DNA of 17,289 bases, taken from positions 5,001 to 22,289 of the forward strand of contig JAQIFP010000090.1 in the NCBI GenBank assembly GCA_030141585.1, read 5' to 3'. The notes beneath the pieces were generated by a model. It made no database searches. It was given only the letters and a program-made list of their open reading frames with translations, and was not told the origin of the DNA. This DNA is from Ophryocystis elektroscirrha (Eukaryota; Apicomplexa; Conoidasida; Neogregarinorida; Ophryocystidae). Positions 8,811 to 17,289 of the stretch are shown one piece after another. Numbering within the stretch: position 1 is the stretch's first letter; each line of letters opens with the position of its first letter. A program made the position numbers and the translations under genes.

Positions 8811-10711
8811 ATGAATTCTAAAAATGAGCATTATGACTTTTTATACAAAGGTAAGTAATAATGAACTTACAATTTTTTTTTTTCAGTTGTATTAATAGGA
8901 GACTCTGGTGTCGGAAAATCCAATCTTTTGTCTAGGTAAGAACAAAAAAAAAAGAAAAAAAAAGGTTTACGAGGGACGAGTTTAATTTGGAATCAAAGTC
9001 GACTATAGGTGTTGAATTTGCTACTCGCACCATAGAAGTGGAGGACAAGATAGTTAAAGCACAAATTTGGGACACAGCTGGGCAAGAGCGTTATAGAGCA
9101 ATAACGTCAGCGTAAAAAAAAATCAATTTATGAAACTTCTGTATAAAGCTATTACCGTGGTGCGGTAGGAGCCTTACTTGTATACGATATTTCTAAGCGT
9201 TCTTCATTTCAAAATGTATAATATATTAATTATATAACATTTGTTAATAATGAGTCAATCAAATCAATTATTATCAAGTAAATCTTTTTATAAGCTTGAA
9301 GAAATTTCTTTTTGTAGATCAACTTTATGACCAATATATATACGCATACACATTTTTGTAGCTCTATACTTATGATTATATGTTTTAGCTACTAACAGAT
9401 TTATGTATATGTTTATATATATGTATATCTATATATGTATATATTTATATTTTTATATATTTATTTAGATGGCTATATATGTGTATATTTATGTATATGT
9501 ACATATGTGTCTACCTATATATGTGTATATATATGTCAATCCATGTATGTGTATATTAATATAGATTTTAATATATTTATGTATACGTTTACATATCTCT
9601 ATATGTATATATCTATATATGTATATATCTATATATGTATATATCTATATATGTATATATCTATATATGTATATATCTATATATGTATATATTTATATAT
9701 GTATATATCTATATATGTATATATCTATATATGTATATATCTATATATGTATATATCTATATATGTATATATCTATATATGTATATATCTATATATGTAT
9801 ATATCTATATATGTATATATCTATATACGTATATATCTATATATGTATATATCTACGTATGTATGTATCTATATAGGTATATATCTATATATGTATATAT
9901 ATGTAAATTTTGTATATGTATTTTTTTATATATGTTTGTATATATGTATATGTTTATATGTATATAATTATATACTTACATATATATATGTTAATATATA
10001 TATAAATACATATATGTGTATATATTTTCGTAAATATTTATATCATATGAATATATATATACGTGATATAAGTACATATGTGTGTTACACATAGCTTCTA
10101 TGGGCATCTTTAGTTATAAGTATGTATTTTACTTGAGTGTTATTTGTTATTTTCTTATTAGTATTCGTTTGTGCACAAATTAAAATTTATAATTTACTCA
10201 CCGTCATGCATATATAGCAATATAGGTTGCTATATTATTTCAATAGATTGGTATACTTATTTATGCAGACATCAAGATGGTTGGAGGAACTGAGGAATTA
10301 CGCAGATCCAAATATTATAATATTACTTGTTGGAAATAAATCCGACTTAAAACATCTTCGTACCATAAACCAAGCTGACGCCGCTGCTTTTGCTTGTAAA
10401 AAAAAAAAAAAAAGTTGATTATTTAGCGCAAGAAGAAATAGCCTTTATTGAAACCTCTGCTTTAGATGCTACAAATGTTGATACAGCATTCCACCAAATA
10501 TTAAGCGGTTTGTTCACATTTTATGTATTTTTTTTTTTTTTTTTTAGAGATTTATCGATTAAAAAGTAAAGTACTGCCTGCTAGTGAACAAAGAGTGACT
10601 CCGCCTAATGCTCAGCCCATAACAGTGAATCTTAGGTTTTTATATATCTTTCAGATAACTAAAGAAAAAACAGAGCACAGAAAAAAGCTATGGAAGTGCT
10701 GCGGATTTTAG
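8811..10711 (+). CDS. RAB11A: Rab11-type small GTPase
   Basis: Membrane-trafficking GTPase; Rab11 controls recycling-endosome and secretory traffic (family knowledge). Exons 8811-8850, 8887-8935, 8965-9111, 9149-9215, 10269-10395, 10427-10507 and 10548-10711 give 224 residues. All GTP-binding motifs are present: GDSGVGKS (residues 18-25), WDTAGQE (65-71), NKSD (124-127) and ETSA (152-155). [22 protein letters not shown] and [18 protein letters not shown] are near-identical to Rab11. The C-terminus ends KCCGF, with the double Cys expected for geranylgeranylation. Five of six introns are 29-40 nt, two with long A runs (8936-8964, 10396-10426). The fourth is about 1,050 nt and full of tandem repeats. 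Residue spacing fixes the 10396-10426 intron: only this splice gives the family spacing [14 protein letters not shown]. An AATAAA at 10785-10790 may be the poly(A) signal. Confidence 0.95.
9216..10268 (+). other. Very long repeat-filled intron of the Rab11-type gene
   Basis: A 1,053-nt intron between QN (exon ending 9215) and TSRWLEEL (exon starting 10269), both phase 0. About 9400-10080 is TATG/TATC low-complexity sequence with a tandem 16-bp block. It is open in all frames only because it contains almost no TAA, TAG or TGA; the apparent 219-residue frame of Y, I, M, C and V is not a gene. Confidence 0.8.
9598..9850. repeat. 16-bp tandem repeat array in Rab intron 4
   Basis: The unit tatatctatatatgta repeats about 15 times with very few changes (one ttta variant near 9690, one cgta near 9828). 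Degenerate copies continue to about 9900. Because 16 is not a multiple of 3, three units make a 48-nt translation period seen identically in all frames. Confidence 0.92.
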
Positions 10712-11276
10712 TTTGTTTATTTAATTGTTAGCTCCCCCTAAGAAAAGTGTCTCCTTTCCCGATTTCATCACAAATCATTTTTTTAATAAAACTTTACTAT
10801 TATTTTGCGTACTATAGAAATACTAGTATACTTTAATTATTCATCTCTTTTAGTAATTGTAATTATAATACTAAGATTTGAATAAAAAAAGAAAAAAAAA
10901 AAAAGATGTTTAAGTTGCGGTTCTAAGGTAAATCAAATTTATTAGAAACTTGATTTTTATATAATTGGTACAATTGATATAAACTTAATAATAGCGATTT
11001 GTTATATAAAAAATCGATATACTATAAACATTGTTTTCATTTGTGTTTATCTTTTTAAAAAGCTTAAAAAAAAAAAAAAAAAAACGTTTTTTTAGAACTA
11101 TTCTCAAAAGGCAACATACAAATTAATAATCTGTTATTTAATAAGTATGCAAAATTATAGTGGATAAAAATGTTATACATATAACATTTGTTATTTAGTG
11201 TTTAAAGCGATTATGAGTTATACGAGTTCCTTTTTAATTCAAAAATTTAAACATATTCGATAAATGATATACTCAA
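10712..11276. other. Intergenic region, Rab11-type gene to PP2C gene
   Basis: A 565-bp AT-rich spacer between two genes on the same strand. It contains the likely Rab poly(A) signal near its left end and a pure A run of about 18-20 at about 11067-11084. It should contain the PP2C promoter. I see no further gene. Confidence 0.5.
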
Positions 11277-14200
11277 ATGGGCAATTATTTGAACACGCCA
11301 AATTCAACAAAAACTTGTGACAATGGGAAATTAGGAGATGTTTTATACGCTGTTTGTTCAATGCAAGGATGGTAATTAAGTTTCTATATGTCAATCATGT
11401 ATTATTGAAATTATTGTTTTGGTGTATATATAAAAACATATACTGTGCAATTATACTAATTTACTATAAAAAAAAGAAAAAAAAAAAAGTTTATCGTATA
11501 TGCAAGGAGTTACTGTATTCATATTCTTTTTTTTTTTTAATCAGCTTTATGTATATATAATTCAATAATGTGCGTCTATGAGTCGTATTATATTTTGAAT
11601 TATAAAAGTTTCCTACTATATTTACACATTTAAATTTATTAAAATTTTTTATAAAGCACAATATGTAACTAATTACGAGTATCTAGTCAATAGAGCGTAT
11701 TTATTTGTGTAAAAAAATTCATTTTAATAAAATATATGGAAAATTTTGTGCATACTAATTATTTGTTTGTTAGGAGGTTGACAATGGAAGACGCTCACGT
11801 AGTGCATTTTTTTGAATATCTTCCCGCCCCAGTGGATTCACCTTGCTTATTTTTTGGTGTTTATGACGGCCATGGTGGGCCGCAAGTTGCTCATTATGTT
11901 GCTCGCCACATAGTAATGGAGTTATTAAAGGCTTTTGAAGCTTGTCAAGGTATGGCTACTATAAGTTTTAGTGTATATACATTCTAATTCAAACATTATA
12001 TTTATATATTATAAAAAAAAAAAAAAAAAAAAGAACCATATATTTAAATTAAAAATATTCTAAGTACAAACGTGTCACAGTAAAACGTCCAACTATTAAT
12101 AAATAACATAACGCATTTTAGGTGTATTAGAAACAGCTTTTCGAGTAGCGTATATTTCCATTGACACATTGTTAACCCAAGAATCCCAACAAGCTGAACT
12201 TGAATATTTTGCTAACCCTGATGCCGGTCCCTGTCCTTTCAAACCTCTTCCTACACAAACACCAGCAATGGTTCTTAACAAAAAAGTGCATTCTCAAATC
12301 CGCCTAAATGGAGAAAAACTTTACCGAAGAGTTCGGCGACGTCATAAATGTGCTTCCCAACCTAAACCCCCAGTAAATGAGGTGAAAACATGTTATCAAT
12401 AATTAATTATACACAAATATTTCATTAAATATATATTATTTTATATTTATATAATATATATATATATAGACGTTTATTATATAATACACACATATATATA
12501 TATAGACAAGTATTACATTACACATATATACATATTTAGACATTTATTATATAATACACATATATTTATACATATATAGACATTTTTTAATAAGTACACA
12601 TATATATATATGTATTATAAGCTGCATATATATTATACATATATGAATATATATTTGTTCACGTATATATATATATATATATATATACATACCATATAAT
12701 GTATGCCAATTATATATAATTTGTATATATTTTAAAATTATTACTTATTATTCAGATCGACTCTAGTTATCCTTCCAACACAACTTCAGAAAGTTTTAGT
12801 GCTACTGTTAGTGACGAAATTCCATCTCACGGAAAAGTTGTTGAAAAAGTATTTAAAAAAAAAAAAAAAAAAAGTTTTAGAATAAAAAAGGTTTCAGAAA
12901 ACCTTTACGGTCAAATGACAATTTCTGCACAAATTCTGATTCTCAAAATTTGAGTATAGTTCAAACTTTAAAAACAATCATTTCTTCATTCGTTACTCGC
13001 AATATCTATTCAAATTCACGGAGCCACACTTTTTCAAATCAAAGTTTAGCAATGCTGTCTGGTTGTACAGCCCTTTCCGTTTTAGTAACAGTAAGTAAAA
13101 AACAATAATTTACTTTTTTTTTTTTTTTTTTAGAAATCTCAAATAGTAGTGGCAAACGCAGGTGATAGCCGTGCTGTTCTGTGCCGTGGATCTTTTGCAT
13201 TAGAGCTTTCAAGAGATCACAAACCTTCATTATTAGAAGAAAAAGTAAAGCTGACTTTTTTTTTTATCAATCAGGCTCGGATATATACGGCAGGCGGTTG
13301 GCTTGAAATGGGGCGTATTAATGGAAATTTGAATTTAAGCAGAGCATTAGGTGATCTTATTTACAAAAGAAATCAAAATTTATCACCTGAAAAACAAATC
13401 GTTTCACCCGTTCCCGACGTCGTCTTTTTGGATAAGCAAAATGATGATGAGTTTTTGGTAATGTATATATATTAGCAAGGCTTATTTTTTAATTAATTCA
13501 ATAAATCTATATTGTATAGTTAGGCATATTGTTTGCGTGTAAAATAATGTCAATTTAATGTTTTCTATTAGACTAATTAATTTGTAGTTAAATGTTTTCT
13601 ACTAATTGAATGATAAAAAAAAAAAGTAGTATATTATCTTTTTTTTTTTATATAATCAATGTGTATATACTAAATATCGTCTATATAATTTTTTAGTCAA
13701 ATTCATGGAGTCACTTATAAATATAAGATAGTATCATATAAAGGTTGGTTTAGAAAAAAAAAATAATTAATGATATAAATGTATTGTTAAAAGAAAGTTT
13801 ATTCTTTTTTTTTTTTTTGTAATAAGTTTTTAAATGTATAATGGGATAAATTAAAAGAATTGTATTGCAGATCATCGGATGTGATGGCATATGGGAATCT
13901 TGCTCTTCTCAAGAAGTTATAGACTTTATACGAGATCGCATAACTGTAATATATAGCTTAGTATTTCATATAGGTTTTATCCATATATATAGAAATTTAT
14001 CGAATGTATATATACTCAATACTAAATATTGATTAAATAAACTGTATTATTATAATTATTATTATTATTTTTATTATTGATTGATTAATATATTACTTAT
14101 ATAAAATGAAAACGTAAAAATATATTTTATTACACAAAATAATTATTAGTTATTATTAATAATTATTTTGTTTGTAAAGATATACAGGCGCGTGCTAATG

Positions 14201-14505
14201 TTTATACATACAACTAAAAAAAAAAAAAAAGTTAATAATACTATGTATAAGCAAATATGTCTTAATGCCAATTATATGTTATATATATATATATGCATCA
14301 GACAGCAAAAAAGTTAAGTGATATACTTGAGGCTTTATTTGAAGAATTATTATCTCCTAATCCCACCCTTTTTGAATATGGATGCGATAATATGACAGCT
14401 ATTCTAGTCGATTTGCGACCAGAACGTCTGAATGCTGCAGAAATGGAGCTTAATATACTAAAAAAAGAATCTCGTTTAAGCGATGTTCAATTAACTGCAG
14501 CTTAA
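11277..14505 (+). CDS. PP2C/PPM family Ser/Thr protein phosphatase
   Basis: Metal-dependent Ser/Thr phosphatase. Nine exons: 11277-11371, 11774-11949, 12122-12381, 12756-12848, 12881-13090, 13134-13244, 13275-13457, 13871-13945 and 14302-14505, giving 468 residues with every junction in phase. It starts MGNYLNTP; Gly2 suggests N-myristoylation and membrane attachment. Motifs in order: SMQGWRLTMEDAH (28-40), FFGVYDGHGG (58-67, metal Asp63), SGCTA (268-272), ANAGDSRAVLC (285-295), GRINGNLNLSRALGD, GCDGIWE (metal Asp381) and GCDNMTA (metal Asp430). The core is complete, so catalytic activity is expected. About 150 extra residues lie between DGHGG and SGCTA, including a Pro-rich, basic stretch in exon 3 (PCPFKPLPTQTP, RRVRRRHK) and a Ser-rich one. 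The 30-nt intron 13245-13274 has no stop and a length divisible by 3. Substrates cannot be told from the sequence. Confidence 0.95.
11372..11773 (+). other. Intron 1 of the PP2C gene
   Basis: A 402-nt AT-rich intron that splits the conserved QGW|R of the PP2C N-terminus (phase 2). It includes an A-rich run at 11468-11488 and a T run near 11527-11538. No coding signal. Confidence 0.8.
12382..12755 (+). other. Intron 3 of the PP2C gene with TA/CATA repeats
   Basis: A 374-nt intron between VNE (exon ending 12381) and IDSSYPS (exon from 12756), phase 0. It is dominated by TATATA, ACACATATAT and TAGACA-type low-complexity sequence at about 12440-12690. Confidence 0.8.
13458..13870 (+). other. Intron 7 of the PP2C gene
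   Basis: A 413-nt intron between DDEFL (ending 13457) and IIGCDGIWE (from 13871 after TTGCAG). It has scattered homopolymer A and T runs and no repeats of note. Confidence 0.85.
13946..14301 (+). other. Intron 8 of the PP2C gene
   Basis: A 356-nt intron between RDRIT (ending 13945) and TAKKLSDILEAL (from 14302 after GCATCAG). It contains ATT/TTA-rich sequence at about 14055-14170 and an A run at 14216-14230. No coding signal. Confidence 0.8.
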
Positions 14506-14701
14506 TTACTTTTTTTTTTCTGTTAAAAGTAAAAATCAGTGAGGAACTGCTATGTATTTACCGTAATTTAGTTTTTACTATACGCATATGTGTATATGCA
14601 TTGTTTCTCATATGAAAAAATATTGTATTTTCCTTTAATTATTAATAGCTTTTTTTTTTAAAAAACGCATATTGCTTATATATACTCATAAACACTAAAA
14701 A

Positions 14702-15233
14702 TTATATGTTTAAATTGGCTATTCCAGGGTTTTCCGGTAAATCCAAAAAATCCCCGTATAAAGCAATAGCGCTAGTTATTAATACAAAGCCGCTGACTTG
14801 TAAAGCAACACATATCTTGTTAGGTAATAAAGGAGGGGGTTCAATTAGCTGAAAAATATCGAACATTCCTAATTTTTCAGAAAAAAAAAAAAAAAAAACT
14901 AATTAACTTTATTATCCAAGATGTTAATAAAAGATTGACACATTTCCTAAATTAAATTACTATTTGTTTAACTTACTCTGTGTCTTGGCTTAACTAATTC
15001 AGGGTACTGTGTGAGGCTATCTTCCAAACAATTATATAAATAATCTCTGTATTTTGTATAAGTAACTGAAAACTATACTTTGTATTATTCACGGGATCTT
15101 TACATAGAAATTCTAAAGAATCTTTAATAACTTCTAACAGATAATCATTATTTTCCTCACATGTTAACGATAATACCTAGCAAGTATATATACTGATAAA
15201 CTTATATATATACATATGTATTAATATTAATAT

Positions 15234-15283
<50 letters not shown>

Positions 15284-17062
15284 TGTTAAATTTATATAAT
15301 ATATACTAATATAATTGTATTAATATTAATAAAAGTATTTGCGTATATATGTTAATATATATACGTATATATATAACTATACATGTATACTAGTAAATTT
15401 ATATATGTATATATATATATATACATATATATTTGAAATATATTAATATAAATAAGTTTTTATAAATACATATATACTAATATATATACTGATAAATGTG
15501 TATATATTGGAGCGTATGGTATGCTGTGCATATCAACAGATTATACATTTAGAACATGTATATAAAGTTTCACATATAAACAGATATATGCGGTATAAGA
15601 TAACTTACTGTGATAAATTTGGCAAAACTCTGACGAATAATGTAGTTTTTGCTCATTTTGAGTTCACAAATAGTTGCAATATGGGTTTTGTCAATTACTT
15701 GAGGTAAATGCTTAGTTATATCTTATGTGCGAAACACCTTACATGATTTATGAATCCTAAGCAATAAGCTGCAGCAACTCTGTTCTTATGAACTAAGTTA
15801 TACATTCAAAAAATCCGTTTCTTTTTCATACCACTGTCACTCAGCATTTTGATGTTAAAATTCAATATAGGCTCCAGATTAGCTTCTTTCTAAGCGCATA
15901 ATAATAATTAAAATTTATGGAATGTTGCAGTAAATAAAGGTATTTAGAGAAAAAAAATACACTACTTATTTTATATATTGCTTTTTTTTTTTTTTTTTTT
16001 ATACAATTACTAAGGCTACAACGTCAATATTGAAGTATGACACAATATATATATGTATAACATAAATCATATTATCCAAAATGATAAATAAAGATACATA
16101 AAAGTTGATTAAATGACTCTATAAATAATATTAATTGTATATTATTAGTTTATCAACAAATTCACTTAAAAATAAATTTGTATGCAGATAGACGCGTATT
16201 ATGAATTAAGAACCAACAGTTGGTTACATTTCAATTAATGTACCTTAATATACAAAAGCAGAAAAGTACATGTTAATAACATAGAACGGCGGCATCGCCA
16301 CTGAGGAGTTTCTAATACTTGATCCAAAGCTTCTAAAAATACCTAAATTTACTTAATTACATTTTTTCTCTTAATTTTTACCATAGAACCATTGTCTGTT
16401 ACGCCAGACAGAAAATTCTTTCGAATTATGTCAAGGGAAAAATCTTTCAAATGATAATGTGAAGGAGAAAAAAGAGGAAATTCATTTTGAATAGTTAAAT
16501 CAAACTGAAGATGTTTTGGTATTACGCTGTATAAAGTTATAACTTTGATGTCTGGTAATCCGCTTCTAAAAAAATTATTTATATCTCAATATTTTGCCGT
16601 ACGCTATCAAAGAAGTGAAAATAGGAAATAAGAATTTGGTTGCTATCAATGGATCAAATGCATTTGCAATTGATATTAAATTCATTCCAACTAAATCTAT
16701 CACATATTTTAAATTTAAACATTTTTTATATTTTAACTCCCCACATATCAAAATATATAAATTACATTGAAAATCATTAGATTCATTTATAGGGGAATCC
16801 ATAGCTAAAGATAAAGTGAATTGTTCAAGAAATTCAGATTGAGCTAATTTATTGAAATATTGATCAACAAAATCTTTATCTAATTGTGCAATTGCTTTTA
16901 AAGCATTAAAAGCTATTCCTTGCTACAATTATTCGGAGAATTGATATTGTACCTCTGAATCTCTAAGATACTTTATTAACAATTTCGACTTTTCCTGAAA
17001 ACTTCGAATTAGAGGTATTATGCAATCCAAAACTAGTACTCTAATCATCCAATTTGTGTCAG
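14702..17062 (-). CDS. Divergent PP2A scaffold (65-kDa A subunit)-like HEAT-repeat protein, 5' partial
   Basis: Exons on the minus strand: about 17062-16953, 16922-16603, 16565-16382, 16342-16244, 15889-15832, 15792-15743, 15710-15609, 15176-15079, 15046-14977 and 14848-14702. All are GT-AG and phase-consistent; short introns are 30-39 nt. The order of HEAT helices follows the PP2A A subunit: ADTNWMIRVLVLD; then LFPIFTSLIASGLPDIKV (like LPxFxxLxKDxxPDVR); then LETPQWRCRRSMLL (like xDxxWRVRxxxx); then KMLSDSVHKNRVAAAYCLG (like WLxDxVxxIRxAAxxNL); then HLPQVID...KNYIIRQS. The A subunit is the scaffold joining the PP2A catalytic and regulatory subunits. The match is of pattern, not strong identity. 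After KFIT one expected HEAT repeat is missing. The last exons (QYPELVKPRHR, LIEPPPLLPN, a hydrophobic stretch, then IANLNI and stop) do not look like PP2A A; they could be a lineage-specific tail or another gene. The N-terminus lies right of the window. Exon 1 may extend upstream to about 17122. Confidence 0.6.
15177..15608 (-). other. Long TA-repeat intron of the HEAT-repeat gene
   Basis: A 432-nt stretch between KFIT (exon ending 15609) and the exon at 15079-15176. About 15195-15480 is TA/TATG low-complexity sequence including a TA run of over 40 bases at about 15236-15281. An undetected small exon cannot be excluded; I searched all minus-strand frames for a HEAT-like segment and saw none. 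Confidence 0.5.
15890..16243 (-). other. Intron of the HEAT-repeat gene
   Basis: A 354-nt intron between LLLYIK (exon ending 16244) and KEANLEPIL (exon from 15889), phase 0. It contains a T run of about 18 at 15983-16000. No coding signal on either strand. Confidence 0.6.
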
Positions 17063-17162
17063 CTGAAAACAATACATATAGCAACCAATATTTTATGTAA
17101 ACATATATATTCAACACTATTCTATAAAAAACAAAAAATTATATAACGTTTACAAGATTATT

Positions 17163-17289
17163 TATATGTATATATATGTATATATATGTATATATATGTA
17201 TATATATGTATATATATGTATATATATGTATATATATGTATATATATGTATATATATGTATATATATGTATATATATGTATATATATGT
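17163..17289. repeat. 10-bp tandem repeat array at the right edge
   Basis: At least twelve perfect copies of the unit tatatatgta, running off the window end. On the minus strand it lies just upstream of the first visible exon of the HEAT-repeat gene, so it is probably intronic or 5' flanking. Confidence 0.93.

Noticed and set aside
9598..9900. CRISPR-like regular repeats
   Set aside because: There are no unique spacers; it is a simple head-to-tail satellite in a eukaryotic intron.
9435..10094. 219-residue + strand frame made almost only of Y, I, M, C, V and L
   Set aside because: It is the translation of 16-bp and TATG repeats inside Rab intron 4; stops are absent because the repeat lacks TAA, TAG and TGA. 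The same holds for 37-171, 4619-4804 and 7529-7750.
10396..10414. An intron of about 18-19 nt that is only GT, a poly(A) run and AG, in the Rab gene
   Set aside because: Extending to the next AG at 10425-10426 gives 31 nt and exactly the Rab11 residue spacing [14 protein letters not shown]; the shorter splice adds four residues.
10635..10653. A 19-nt GT...AG segment near the Rab C-terminus
   Set aside because: Removing it brings an immediate stop; unspliced reading gives the expected double-Cys end.
15498..15707. 69-residue + strand frame
   Set aside because: It overlaps the minus-strand HEAT exon 15609-15710 (HLPQVID...) and has no recognisable feature; a shadow frame plus AT repeat.

Overview
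This is a nuclear window from a unicellular eukaryote. It is very AT-rich, full of (TA)n-type microsatellites, and every gene in it has GT...AG introns. The products are ordinary eukaryotic ones: a PMS2-type MutL homologue, ribosomal protein L30 (eL30), a Rab11-type GTPase, a PP2C phosphatase and a PP2A scaffold-like HEAT protein. One secreted protein carries repeated CPW-WPC modules, a domain known from apicomplexans and their alveolate relatives. That is the best taxonomic clue, so I infer an apicomplexan or close alveolate relative; I cannot name a genus.

Layout, left to right: PMS2-like gene (+, 5' end missing, stop at 3202); CPW-WPC protein (-, 3216-5767, convergent with PMS2, 13 bases between the stop codons); eL30 (+, 6148-7185); an RS-rich protein gene (-, 7270-8483) whose first exon also holds a second open frame coding a nonapeptide repeat; Rab11-like GTPase (+, 8811-10711); PP2C phosphatase (+, 11277-14505); PP2A scaffold A-like HEAT protein (-, 14702 to about 17062, N-terminus beyond the right edge). 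Genes are close together, with intergenic gaps of about 13 to 565 bases. Much of the low-complexity AT sequence lies inside introns.

Introns fall into two classes. Most are about 29-46 nt, and several of these contain long A runs rather than a pyrimidine tract. The rest are a few hundred to about 1,050 nt and carry the microsatellites. I built the exon models by hand from reading-frame phase, GT/AG sites and protein-family similarity. Most junctions are phase-consistent. Three places are unresolved: the exon 1/2 join and one middle exon of the CPW-WPC gene, and the C-terminal part of the PP2A A-like gene.

The most unusual observation is at 8025-8449 (- strand). One frame encodes an RS-rich protein that continues into RS dipeptides after an intron. 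The frame one base away encodes eleven contiguous, diverged 9-residue repeats with a conserved hydrophobic pattern. Both frames can pass through the same downstream exons. This is a candidate dual-coding locus. A second point of note is a dense cluster of SQ dipeptides in the PMS2 linker.
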